Origin: Bacillota bacterium
GTDB taxonomy: Bacteria > Bacillota > Clostridia > Lachnospirales > Lachnospiraceae
Length of the DNA stretch: 31,849 nt
Assembly: GCA_023416695.1 (NCBI GenBank)
Contig: JAEZGY010000101.1
Coordinates: 1-31,849 of the forward strand
Direction of reading: 5' to 3'
The translations under genes were made by a program, and so were the position numbers. Below the pieces are notes generated by a model. That model had not been told where the DNA came from. It saw only the letters and a list, made by a program, of their open reading frames with translations, and did not search any database. This document shows, one piece after another, positions 9,201-17,347 of the stretch; positions within the stretch are counted from its first letter, which is position 1, and each line of letters starts with the position of its first letter.

Positions 9201-10531
9201 ACCTTTAATATCTGAGAGGCATCAATCAATCCCCAACCATGATACACATCGTAGCCAGTCGTCCCAAGATCAGTACTCGTCTTTGCTAATAAGCTATTAA
9301 AATCATCCGAGGTAACACTCTTATCTAAAGATTTAACTAATGCTGCAACCCCTACAACATAGGGAGAAGCATAAGAGGTACCGCTACCATAAATAAAATT
9401 ATCCAAACCAGTATTATCAGTGCTTTTCGCTTTATTTACCACAACCATCTTTCCAGGAGCAACAACATCAATCTGCTCATTATATTGGGAAAAACTAGCA
9501 ACTATATTGTTTTTGTCTACTGCCCCTACACTGATAACTCCTGAATAGGAAGCCGGAAAATTAAGAACAGATCTTCCATCATTACCAGCTGCTGCAACAA
9601 GGATGCAACCTTTCTCTCTGGCATATTGTATTGCATCATTCATCAAAGGGTCACTCATAACAGAGCCAAAACTCATATTAATTACATCACAATCGGCATC
9701 TGCTGCCATATACAGCGCTTTTATTATAGCAGCAGATGATAAGTTCCCATCTGCTATATCCAGTTTATATGGTACAATGGTTACATCCCAACATACACCA
9801 GCCATACCATAGGAATTATTGGTTTTAGCCGCAATAACACTAGTGACTGCTGTTCCATGACCTACAGTATCGTTATTTACAGGTCCACCATCTCCAGTAA
9901 TATCACAACCTGCTAATATAGAGGAAGCATTAAAATCCTGTGTGGTTCTACTGAAACCAGTATCAAGTACCGCTACCTTAACACTAGAGCTGCCCTTGGT
10001 TATTTCCCAGGCCTGGGGTAATTTCATATCTGGTATCGCCCATTGCAATGAATACTTACTATCATCTGGAATGACATCCATTGTATGTAATACTTGATTC
10101 TCTTCACAACATTCAATTATATCTTTATATATTAACTTAAATTCTTCAATATTATCTATTTGGATTTGAAACACCCTTAGCTCACTCTTACCTAGCATTG
10201 TATAAGAATAGTCTTTTACACAATTATAGATCTCATTTAGCTCTACAGATGGGCTAAACTTCACGATGTAGGTTGTCAAGCTATTATCCATCCGCTGTGT
10301 GGCTTTTCTACTAAACGTATATGTCGAGCTTTGAACAGGAACCTGAGAAACCGCATTCTGTACATTTTGAGTCCATTGCTTATCTTGTATTCGAAATGGA
10401 TTGGTATTATCTGTTACTGCATATACATGGTTAACCTTATTCCCTATGAAAAGAAGTAGAAGTACTGAAATAATTACCAAAAATGTCCTTTTAAGCAACC
10501 TCTTGTCATTGACTTTTCTTACTGTTGCCAT
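6284..10531 (-). CDS. Secreted subtilisin-family (S8) protease with LRR, Listeria-Bacteroides and Fn3-like repeats
   Basis: A 1415-residue multidomain exoprotein. A signal/membrane segment (about 15-38) and a prodomain (about 60-155) precede the S8 catalytic domain (about 165-445). Its triad is complete: D190 in VAVLDTG, H225 in VGHGTAV, S386 in GTSYASP, with oxyanion N317 in AAAGNDG. BspA-type leucine-rich repeats follow (about 480-865, IPSSV/GAFNGCSSL units), then five Listeria-Bacteroides repeats (about 880-1227, GWYTEASGG units) and two Fn3-like domains (about 1230-1415, YYYKV). There is no LPxTG or SLH anchor. The frame is open to a TTG at 10555, but GAGGGGGAT lies seven bases before the ATG at 10531, which is preferred. 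The adhesive repeats suggest cell-surface or substrate targeting; the actual target is unknown. Confidence 0.92.
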   Translation of the reverse strand: MATVRKVNDKRLLKRTFLVIISVLLLLFIGNKVNHVYAVTDNTNPFRIQDKQWTQNVQNAVSQVPVQSSTYTFSRKATQRMDNSLTTYIVKFSPSVELNEIYNCVKDYSYTMLGKSELRVFQIQIDNIEEFKLIYKDIIECCEENQVLHTMDVIPDDSKYSLQWAIPDMKLPQAWEITKGSSSVKVAVLDTGFSRTTQDFNASSILAGCDITGDGGPVNNDTVGHGTAVTSVIAAKTNNSYGMAGVCWDVTIVPYKLDIADGNLSSAAIIKALYMAADADCDVINMSFGSVMSDPLMNDAIQYAREKGCILVAAAGNDGRSVLNFPASYSGVISVGAVDKNNIVASFSQYNEQIDVVAPGKMVVVNKAKSTDNTGLDNFIYGSGTSYASPYVVGVAALVKSLDKSVTSDDFNSLLAKTSTDLGTTGYDVYHGWGLIDASQILKVLNGSVIINNSPLVTDTESGVIFNKDTGAVVGWRNAKSELNIPSSIDGIDVTSIGDAAFIICNSLKAVTIPSTVKTIGCDAFLSCEKLSDLNISNGVTTIEAGAFNGCSSLQKLSLPPSVTTVEYATFNFCDLTEVTLSNGLLSIGDYAFNYNKNLTTINIPASVTTIGVRVFVGNRKLQSISVDPQNNSYKSESGVLYSKDGSILYVYPNANGTSYSIPDTVNKIDSSAFSDCDDLTSITIPGSVSTIEVATFQDCNGLTNVTLQEGIRVISKGAFNGCSSLTNIFIPSSIEQIDGNVFTCCDKLSSIVVDINNLVYKDINGVLFGKNGTQLISYPNAMTSTYTVPDDVTEIAEEAFYDCDNLKSLIVSKTVVSLGARCLTNCSKLLNIYFEGNNPVVANEWNRGVNRNCVLYKNVDSNGFTTSDGLWEGLPLSTYCNLTFSSLGGTEVQTQKIVLNNVITEPPTPVNIGQLFLGWYTSKDNGVQITFPYTVTKNETLYDQWTLASYTVSFDSQEGSLVKSQDITYKNMLKEPDKPSKTGYSFKGWYTEASGGSKITFPYQVTKEITLYAQWIPNSYPVSFDSRGGSLVPSQDVTYNTMLKEPTKPSKIGYSFKGWYTEASGGSKIIFPYQVVREITLYAQWKPKSYPVSFDSNGGSLVPSQNITYNTMLKEPVKPSKTGYKFKGWYTEASGGSKITFPYQVTKEITLYANWEPITYLVSFKTQGGSSVSSQFVAYGVKVSKPVNPVRAGYVFAGWYNDSNLKQSWNFKTDRISKNMILYAKWTRFSPQALTGMKIKSVSYKEIQISWNRVPGATGYRIYCATSKNGKYTLVTSVSSLSFTNSELTLGKTYYYKVVAYQTVGKVTTVGKYSKVVSAKPVLIAPTSLKVTKLEGKRASITWAKVYGASGYVVYRATSLKGSYKAITTTSSNKFTNKGLVKGRTYYYKVMSYRVVDGKRVYSKTSNIVKIKMK
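7052..7681 (-). repeat. Three tandem 210-bp coding repeats
   Basis: Three consecutive copies of a 210-bp (70-codon) unit encode Listeria-Bacteroides repeat modules 2-4 of the protease. Sampled 60-base blocks at 7081, 7291 and 7501 differ at 6 of 60 positions (first against second) and 2 of 60 (first against third). The flanking modules at either side are clearly diverged. Near-identity at DNA level points to recent duplication or gene conversion. Confidence 0.9.
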
Positions 10532-10659
10532 TATAATATCCCCCTCATAATACAAATTTGTAGAAAACTAAGTTTCTCTTTTTAGTAAAGTAATCAACAA
10601 GGCAAATACAAGAAAAATAATCTTGCAACTATTGGATAGATTGTATGATTCGTTCCTAT

Positions 10660-11358
10660 CTACTCTGGTATTTTTTCTGCTGTAAAGGTTCCAAAACAAG
10701 TATAGTAATGATCATCCTCTTCGCCTTTATATATTGTATAATAGGTTCCCTGTATATATGGGACCCCTTCTTTTATACTCACTGTTCCCATTAACTGAAG
10801 TAGTAGATTACTTCGTTCCTCAGTTTTCATAATAATACTTGCTTCATCACGATTTAACACCATAGAAGCATCTTGAAATTGTATCTCATAATATTCATCT
10901 TTTACAAACTTTGCTGTCCCCGTAAACTCATCCTTCATCTCAATCATAAGATGACTTCTTCCTTCCCCTGGGCCTCTTCCTAATAAACCTAATATTTCAA
11001 CATCATTTTCCCACATACTATCCTCTAAGTAATTTAAAACCCAGGTTCCACTCAAGTCTTTTCCTAAAATAGGACTATTTTCTGAAGTTATGATATTGTC
11101 ATTATCTTCTACGCTTGAAATGTCAGAACCTTTTGATATATCAATTACTAATAACACCACAGCAGACAACATAAGCAAAGCCAGCGCAGATAATAAGAGG
11201 TAGAGTTTGGTTGTTTTCTTTTTATGTACAGGTTCTAATTCTTCTACAGCATCTAGCTTATGGTTCTTTGGTAACTTCCATTTAGCACCACAGTAGTCAC
11301 AGTATTTACTATACTCTCTTAATTCTTTGCCACATTTGATACAAAATTTTGGATTCAT
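10660..11358 (-). CDS. Zinc-ribbon membrane protein with extracytoplasmic domain
   Basis: A 232-residue protein of unknown function. The N-terminus holds a zinc ribbon with C6-xx-C9 and C20-xx-C23 (FCIKCGKEL and YCDYCGAKW). A basic linker, one membrane helix (about 50-72) and an acidic extracellular domain of about 155 residues follow. The outer part (GTWVLNY, GTYYTIYKGEE) looks beta-rich and lipocalin-like, but I cannot name a family. AAAGGGGGATAAG precedes the ATG. It follows a larger protein of the same plan by 29 bases and precedes the secreted protease, so the three genes may be one transcription unit. Cytoplasmic zinc ribbon plus outer domain is a common plan for Firmicutes membrane proteins of unknown role. 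Confidence 0.8.
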   Translation of the reverse strand: MNPKFCIKCGKELREYSKYCDYCGAKWKLPKNHKLDAVEELEPVHKKKTTKLYLLLSALALLMLSAVVLLVIDISKGSDISSVEDNDNIITSENSPILGKDLSGTWVLNYLEDSMWENDVEILGLLGRGPGEGRSHLMIEMKDEFTGTAKFVKDEYYEIQFQDASMVLNRDEASIIMKTEERSNLLLQLMGTVSIKEGVPYIQGTYYTIYKGEEDDHYYTCFGTFTAEKIPE

Positions 11359-11387
11359 CTTATCCCCCTTTTTCTTTATGACTACTA

Positions 11388-13046
11388 TTAATAATTGGAC
11401 CAGTTAAAAAAATGACCCATTTGCCTCCTGCTTATATACTTGACATAAAGAAGTTTTGTAACCTCTCCCCCTAGCTTCTTCTTTTCACCACTGCCATAGG
11501 TATATAATTCACCCCATGTATCATCCTCATCTTCTTTACCTATGTATACGACTCTATCTGTAGACGTTGGCAAGTATGATTCAATGTTTTCGCCAATAAT
11601 CTGAGCTTCCTTCGCGTCATAAATATGGTTTTGATTACAATAAAACTCACCAGCTCTTCTATAAAAGGATGCTTTCCCTGTTTCATAATCAAAACTCAAG
11701 CTACAAACTTCAGTGTTCTCCCATAGCTTTTCCTTATTCCTATACAAATCCCCCTGGTATCCGAAATCTCCTTCCTGAATATTTTTATAATAGAGGAATT
11801 CATCCTCTCCATAAAGTACACCATCGTTACCAACATTAGTTTCATACAATTCAGACTTTAATATCTCTTCAGATGTTAATTGTACTTTATATAGATTGCT
11901 TGATTCAGAATCGTCCTCTAAATAATAAGCTAGACTGCCCTCAGAATTGATAAAAAACTCATAGCCTTTTTTCTGATCAAGGGTAGAAACTTTATCTTTA
12001 TTTGCAACGAATATACTATCTTTGGTTTGATAAATAATAACAGGCTTTTCACTGGCTGCTTCTGGGGAGAATACATCCATTTTTAACTGATCAGACAACA
12101 TTACTTCCTCTTTCCCATTAAAGTAATATAGTTCATAGACATCTAAGTCACGCTTATTATACTTAAAGTAATAAGCCTCTTCTGATTCATAAATGTTGAT
12201 GATACCCTCAACATCCTTACTGATTATTTCTTTCTCTATCCCCTTCGTTATCTTATATAAGATACCCTTCTCCTTAAAATAAATTTTGTCAAAATTCCCA
12301 TCTATATATACTATGTCACCTGTTCTAGTTATTTCTTTAGCGTCCTCCCCCTTATTTTTCAGATAGAGAATACCTTGTATTGTGCTGTAAAGAATGCTTT
12401 CTCCATCTTCTGATACATTAAACTGGTATACATCACTATCAATCTTTTCTTTTTTTAAACCAACCATCTGATAAAGTGTTAAATCAGTTCCTCCAAGATA
12501 GGTAATCACATTTCCCTCTGCATTAATCATATAAGAACTAACATCAGCATCTAGTGTTTCCCCTTTAGATTCCTTCTCACTAAGATTACGTTTGCAAAGA
12601 GTAAATGTCCCTGTGGATTCATTTATGTACTCTGGATAGTAAATAATCTTATTATTCTTTGACATATATACCTTATCAAAAATACTGACCCCTATTGACA
12701 CTTCATTTTCCTCTACTTTAGAAGCACTAATATCATAGAGGGTTTTTGTTAACCGAATAGGATCACCCTCCCCAATTCCTGCATAATAAAGTTCATTTCC
12801 TTTAACAAAAGCAACTGGGGTTTGCTCCTCCTTATTTTCCTTAATAACAAATAAACATAAAGCTAACATTGCAATTGCTATAATAGAAACTGTACCACCC
12901 ATAATCACAAAAAGCTTTCTTAAACCTACTTTCTTGTGCTCACTGATTTTTTTTGTACCCTGACACTCCAACATTGGTGTTCCACATATCCCGCAAAACT
13001 TAGTTCTGTTTGCATACTCTGCCCCACAATTTGGACAAACCTTCAC
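11388..13046 (-). CDS. Zinc-ribbon membrane protein with beta-propeller-like outer domain
   Basis: A 552-residue protein of unknown function. A zinc ribbon at the extreme N-terminus (C4-xx-C7, C18-xx-C21) is followed by one membrane helix (about 45-68). The outer region of about 480 residues repeats short strands such as NELYYAG, NKIIYYPEY, GESILYSTI, DKIYFKEKG and EFLYYKNI. That periodicity resembles TolB/PD40-type beta-propellers, though I cannot assign a named domain. Translation starts at GTG, with GGAGGGGTTAAA directly before it. It is the first of a probable three-gene unit ending with the S8 protease. A role in sensing or scaffolding at the envelope is speculation. Confidence 0.78.
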   Translation of the reverse strand: MKVCPNCGAEYANRTKFCGICGTPMLECQGTKKISEHKKVGLRKLFVIMGGTVSIIAIAMLALCLFVIKENKEEQTPVAFVKGNELYYAGIGEGDPIRLTKTLYDISASKVEENEVSIGVSIFDKVYMSKNNKIIYYPEYINESTGTFTLCKRNLSEKESKGETLDADVSSYMINAEGNVITYLGGTDLTLYQMVGLKKEKIDSDVYQFNVSEDGESILYSTIQGILYLKNKGEDAKEITRTGDIVYIDGNFDKIYFKEKGILYKITKGIEKEIISKDVEGIINIYESEEAYYFKYNKRDLDVYELYYFNGKEEVMLSDQLKMDVFSPEAASEKPVIIYQTKDSIFVANKDKVSTLDQKKGYEFFINSEGSLAYYLEDDSESSNLYKVQLTSEEILKSELYETNVGNDGVLYGEDEFLYYKNIQEGDFGYQGDLYRNKEKLWENTEVCSLSFDYETGKASFYRRAGEFYCNQNHIYDAKEAQIIGENIESYLPTSTDRVVYIGKEDEDDTWGELYTYGSGEKKKLGGEVTKLLYVKYISRRQMGHFFNWSNY

Positions 13047-13117
13047 TTTAACCCCTCCAAACCCCTTATTAATCTCTCTTAACTATATCATAATCCTATT
13101 ATGTTATCATGTAATAG

Positions 13118-13870
13118 TTAGTTACAACCATGCTTTATAAAGACGAACTCCTTTTCACTAGAGTACTCTTCCTTATAACAATACCCTAAACCAGAAAACT
13201 CTTTTATTTGCTCCACCTCAGTAATCTCATTCTCTGCCATGAACCTTACCATTTCACCTCGTGCCATTTTTGCAAAAGATGACTTTTGCACAATCTTTCC
13301 CTTAATGACTTCACCGAAAATACAGGTAATAAACTGTACATCCTTTGTCACATACTTCTCGACTACACGAGAATACTCTTTGGAAGCAAGATTTATAATG
13401 ACGTCATCTTCTTTCACTAACTCTTTATAAATTCGCTCTCCCCAATAGGTATATAAACTACGCTTTCCTTCGATGTGCATCTTGGCTTGCATTTCTAAGC
13501 GGTACGGCACCACTCCATCAAAGGGAGATAAAATGCCGTAAAATCCCGAAAGAATTCGAAGATTGGCTTCTACATACTCATAGGCCTCCTGAGAAAAAAC
13601 GATGGGAGCCATATACTGATAGCATAGTCCCTCATAAGTTAATATAGCAGGAGTAAGATTGGTTTTAAGCTCCATACTTTTAAAACGATTATAATTTAAA
13701 GTAGCAATTTTATCATTACATCCCCACAGGGCTTTTGCTTCATTATAGGACATCTCTTGAATTTCCCTACAGAGCTTTTTTGCATCCTCTAGAAAAACTG
13801 GTAACTGCCTCCATGCCATTGTATCTGTATCTACATTCATCTTTTTTGCTGGAGAAATAATAATCTTCAT
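13118..13870 (-). CDS. yaaA: Peroxide stress protein YaaA (UPF0246)
   Basis: A 250-residue protein matching the YaaA/DUF328 family along its length. It has the characteristic MKIIISPAKKM start, YNEAKALWGCNDKIA, ALLTYEGL-like LTYEGLCYQYM, LSGFYGILSPFDGV, YRLEM and NLASKEYSRVV. In E. coli YaaA limits free iron and damage during hydrogen peroxide stress, and family members bind DNA. AGAGGTATAAC precedes the ATG. It stands alone between dnaJ and the zinc-ribbon genes, with 247 bases to the next gene's end upstream and 71 bases downstream. The family call is firm; the iron/peroxide role is carried over from E. coli. Confidence 0.93.
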   Translation of the reverse strand: MKIIISPAKKMNVDTDTMAWRQLPVFLEDAKKLCREIQEMSYNEAKALWGCNDKIATLNYNRFKSMELKTNLTPAILTYEGLCYQYMAPIVFSQEAYEYVEANLRILSGFYGILSPFDGVVPYRLEMQAKMHIEGKRSLYTYWGERIYKELVKEDDVIINLASKEYSRVVEKYVTKDVQFITCIFGEVIKGKIVQKSSFAKMARGEMVRFMAENEITEVEQIKEFSGLGYCYKEEYSSEKEFVFIKHGCN

Positions 13871-14037
13871 GTTATACCTCTAATTTTTGTAATTTATCTT
13901 TTGCTAACTATTATAAACTATCTTGCCTTCCAATTCCTACTGCATTCATTTTCCATATACATATTTTACTTGCTATTTCTACTATATCCCACTTTAATCT
14001 ATGTGGCAATACAGTATATGGCATTCACACTTCTAAA

Positions 14038-14082
14038 CAAAAAAAGTGCCATACTGTGACTTAAGCAACACAGTACAACACT
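14038..14082 (-). terminator. Terminator of the hrcA-grpE-dnaK-dnaJ operon
   Basis: On the minus strand, 15 bases after the dnaJ stop, AGTG/CACT and TACTGTG/CACAGTA form a two-part stem (14045-14082) with a 3x3 internal loop, followed by a run of seven T residues. Confidence 0.88.
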
Positions 14083-14097
14083 TCAATTTTGATAGCC

Positions 14098-15243
14098 TTA
14101 TTTCTTAAAGAATCCTTTTTTCTTTTTAGAGTCGTCCTCAGTACTTGTTGAAACTACTGTACCACCCATAGCTTCATCAAACTTCTCTAGTAACTCCTTT
14201 TGCTCCTGTGTCAACTTAGTAGGAACATTCACTACGAGAGTCACATAATGGTCACCTCGTACGCTCTTATTACGTAAGGTAGGTACACCTTTTCCTCTTA
14301 AACGAACCTTGGTATCGGTCTGAGTACCTGGCTTCACCGTATATATAACTTCACCATCTATGGTCTTAATCCTTAAGTCTCCTCCTAATGCAGCCTGTGC
14401 AAAAGAAATGGAAACGGTAGAGAAAATATCGTAATCCTGACGAATAAAGACTGGATGTCTACTAACAACCACCTCTACTAATAGGTCACCTCTTGGACCA
14501 CCATTCTGTCCAGGTTCTCCTTTTCCTTGAATACGAATACTCTGGCCATCATCAATTCCCGCTGGAATAGTGACAGAAATCTTCTTTCTTCTACTTATAT
14601 AACCGGTACCATAGCAATCACTACACTTTTCTTTAACAATCTTACCTTTTCCATTACAGTCAGGACAAGGCTGAACGCTCTGTGTCATACCAAAGAAGGA
14701 TTGCTGTGTATAAACAACCTGACCCTTTCCTTGACATTTAGGGCATGTTTCTGGACTTGTTCCAGGCTTTGCACCAGTTCCATGACAGGTTTCACATTCT
14801 TCCTTAAGATTTAAATCTAGTTCCTTCTCTAAACCAAAGCAGGCTTCTTCAAAGGTGATACGCACGCTAGTACGCACATTAGCACCTTTCATAGGTCCAT
14901 TACTGGTACGACGACTTCTGCCACCACCAAATAGATCTCCAAAGATATCCCCAAAGATATCTCCCATATCCATGTTACTAAAGTCAAAGCCTCCAGCTCC
15001 ACCGGCTCCGCCACCTTCAAAGGCAGCATGACCAAACTGATCATATTGTCTACGTTTATCTGGATCCGTTAATACTGCGTAAGCCTCACTAGCTTCCTTA
15101 AACTTTGCTTCTGCTTCTTTGTCCCCTGGATTGGTATCTGGATGATATTTTTTGGCTAATACTCTATATGCTTTTTTCAGCTCGGCGTCACTAGCCTGTT
15201 TTGACACACCTAGGACCTCATAATAATCTCGTTTGTCTGCCAT
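14098..15243 (-). CDS. dnaJ: Chaperone protein DnaJ
   Basis: Hsp40 co-chaperone that stimulates DnaK ATPase and delivers unfolded substrates. The 381-residue type I protein has a J domain with HPD at 34-36 and a Gly/Phe-rich linker (about 70-115). Four CxxCxGxG zinc motifs follow (CETCHGTG, CPKCQGKG, CPDCNGKG, CSDCYGTG), then the C-terminal substrate-binding domains and a Lys-rich tail. The frame extends to a GTG at 15252, but AAAGGTGA is correctly spaced for the ATG at 15243, giving the standard MADKRDYYEVLGV start. It is the last gene of the hrcA operon, separated from dnaK by 170 bases that contain two stem-loops. Confidence 0.97.
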   Translation of the reverse strand: MADKRDYYEVLGVSKQASDAELKKAYRVLAKKYHPDTNPGDKEAEAKFKEASEAYAVLTDPDKRRQYDQFGHAAFEGGGAGGAGGFDFSNMDMGDIFGDIFGDLFGGGRSRRTSNGPMKGANVRTSVRITFEEACFGLEKELDLNLKEECETCHGTGAKPGTSPETCPKCQGKGQVVYTQQSFFGMTQSVQPCPDCNGKGKIVKEKCSDCYGTGYISRRKKISVTIPAGIDDGQSIRIQGKGEPGQNGGPRGDLLVEVVVSRHPVFIRQDYDIFSTVSISFAQAALGGDLRIKTIDGEVIYTVKPGTQTDTKVRLRGKGVPTLRNKSVRGDHYVTLVVNVPTKLTQEQKELLEKFDEAMGGTVVSTSTEDDSKKKKGFFKK

Positions 15244-15280
15244 ATCCTTCACCTTTCATTACAGCTCATCTATCACTACA

Positions 15281-15347
15281 AAGACACCTAATAGGGTCTT
15301 CTTATAAGTAGCTCGAAAGATAGGCCGTCTGATTCGACAGCCTATCT
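15281..15347 (-). other. Two stem-loops in the dnaK-dnaJ intergenic region
   Basis: The first structure met by RNA polymerase pairs GCCTATCT (15340-15347) with AGATAGGC (15318-15325), with a GTC/GAC extension. The second pairs AAGAC/GTCTT at 15281-15300. Neither has a proper T-tract, so they look more like RNA-processing or stability elements than full terminators. Confidence 0.55.
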
Positions 15348-15413
15348 CTCACAGTAACTGGTAGTATAACACTATTTGTCACAAAATGCTACTAGTAATA
15401 TTATACTTACTTA

Positions 15414-17276
15414 TTATACTTCTCTATAATCTCCATCTACTACATTGTCTTCTTGAGAAGAAGTTGTATCAGCACCAGCTGCACCACCCATATCTGGGCC
15501 TGCCCCTGCTCCCTGAGCCTGTTCATAAACCTTGGAGAACAAAGCTTGTGCAGAATTCATTAATTTCTCTTTTGCTGCCTTTAAGTCTTCTACTTCACCT
15601 TCGGACATAACCTCTGGATTAGATTTTTCTACTAATTCTTTTAAGTGAGCAAGGTCTGCTTCTACAGCAGATTTATCAGTATCCGCTAACTTATCGCCTA
15701 CTTCTTGTAATGCTTTTTCTGTCTGGAATACCATAGCGTCAGCATCATTTCTAGTATCCACTGCTTCTTTACGTTTCTTATCCTGTGCTTCGTATTCAGC
15801 TGCTTCTTTTACTGCTTTTTCAATATCAGAATCGCTCATGTTAGAACCAGCAGTAATGGTAATGTGTTGTTCTTTACCTGTACCAAGATCCTTAGCGGAT
15901 ACATTAACGATACCATTTGCATCAATATCAAAAGTAACTTCGATTTGAGGTACACCTCTTCTTGCTGGTGGGATACCATCTAATCTAAACTGACCAAGGG
16001 ACTTGTTGTCTCTTGCAAACTGTCTTTCACCCTGTACTACATGGATATCAACAGCAGTTTGGTTGTCAGCTGCAGTAGAGAATACCTGGCTCTTCTTAGT
16101 AGGAATTGTTGTATTTCTTTCAATTAATCTTGTAGCTACGCCACCCATGGTCTCAATGGATAAGCTAAGTGGTGTAACGTCAAGAAGAAGGATATCCCCA
16201 GCACCTGCATCACCAGCTAATTTACCACCTTGAACGGAAGCACCGATTGCTACACATTCATCTGGATTTAAGGATTTACTTGGCTCTTTACCAGTTAACA
16301 TTCTTACTTTATCTTGAACAGCTGGGATTCTTGTAGAACCACCAACTAATAATACCTGGCCTAATTCAGAAGCTGTGATTCCTGCATCACGAAGAGCATT
16401 CTGAACTGGAGTAGTTGTTCTTTCTACTAAATCATGAGTTAATTCATCAAATTTAGCGCGAGTTAAGTTCATATCAAAGTGCTTTGGACCTTCTGCAGTT
16501 GCAGTAATGAAAGGAAGGTTGATATTAGTAGTAGTTGCGCTAGATAATTCCTTCTTAGCCTTCTCAGCTGCTTCTTTTAATCTCTGAAGTGCCATCTTAT
16601 CTGTAGATAAGTCTACGCCTTCTTGTGTCTTAAAAGTATCGATCATATAACGAACGATTTTTTCATCAAAATCATCGCCACCAAGTCTATTGTCACCACT
16701 TGTTGCTAATACTTCGATAACGCCATCACCGATTTCAATAATAGAAACGTCGAAAGTACCACCACCAAGGTCATATACCATAATTTTTTGCTCATGCTCG
16801 TTATCAAGACCATAAGCTAATGCTGCTGCAGTTGGCTCGTTGATAATACGTTTTACATCAAGACCTGCAATCTTACCAGCATCCTTAGTAGCCTGACGTT
16901 GTGCATCATTGAAGTAAGCTGGTACAGTGATAACAGCTTCTGTTACCTTTTCTCCAAGATATCCTTCTGCATCAGCTTTTAATTTCTGAAGAATCATTGC
17001 AGAGATTTCCTGTGGAGAATGTTTTTTATCATCGATGGTTACTTTAAAATCAGTACCCATATGTCTCTTAATAGAAGAGATTGTTTTATCTGCATTAGTT
17101 ACAGCCTGACGTTTTGCTGGCTCACCTACAAGTCTTTCTCCTGTTTTTGTAAATGCAACTACAGATGGAGTTGTTCTAGCGCCTTCTGTATTAGCGATAA
17201 CAACTGGTTTACCACCTTCCATAACTGCTACGCATGAGTTAGTTGTTCCTAAATCAATACCAATAATTTTTCCCAT
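15414..17276 (-). CDS. dnaK: Chaperone protein DnaK (Hsp70)
   Basis: ATP-dependent Hsp70. The 620 residues match the family throughout. The nucleotide-binding domain opens with GKIIGIDLGTTNSCVAV and includes NEPTAAALAYG, DLGGGTFDVSI and LLVGGSTRIPAVQ. The linker DILLLDVTPLSL leads into the substrate-binding domain, followed by a helical lid and a Gly/Ala-rich tail ending DGDYREV. It lacks the insert seen in Gram-negative nucleotide-binding domains, as is typical for Firmicutes. AGGAGGAATATATT precedes the ATG. Co-transcribed with grpE (71-base gap) and under HrcA/CIRCE control. Confidence 0.98.
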   Translation of the reverse strand: MGKIIGIDLGTTNSCVAVMEGGKPVVIANTEGARTTPSVVAFTKTGERLVGEPAKRQAVTNADKTISSIKRHMGTDFKVTIDDKKHSPQEISAMILQKLKADAEGYLGEKVTEAVITVPAYFNDAQRQATKDAGKIAGLDVKRIINEPTAAALAYGLDNEHEQKIMVYDLGGGTFDVSIIEIGDGVIEVLATSGDNRLGGDDFDEKIVRYMIDTFKTQEGVDLSTDKMALQRLKEAAEKAKKELSSATTTNINLPFITATAEGPKHFDMNLTRAKFDELTHDLVERTTTPVQNALRDAGITASELGQVLLVGGSTRIPAVQDKVRMLTGKEPSKSLNPDECVAIGASVQGGKLAGDAGAGDILLLDVTPLSLSIETMGGVATRLIERNTTIPTKKSQVFSTAADNQTAVDIHVVQGERQFARDNKSLGQFRLDGIPPARRGVPQIEVTFDIDANGIVNVSAKDLGTGKEQHITITAGSNMSDSDIEKAVKEAAEYEAQDKKRKEAVDTRNDADAMVFQTEKALQEVGDKLADTDKSAVEADLAHLKELVEKSNPEVMSEGEVEDLKAAKEKLMNSAQALFSKVYEQAQGAGAGPDMGGAAGADTTSSQEDNVVDGDYREV

Positions 17277-17347
17277 AATATATTCCTCCTAATTAAAGTG
17301 AATTTCTGATAATTATTCTGTTAGATACTATCTAAAAATATGCTATT

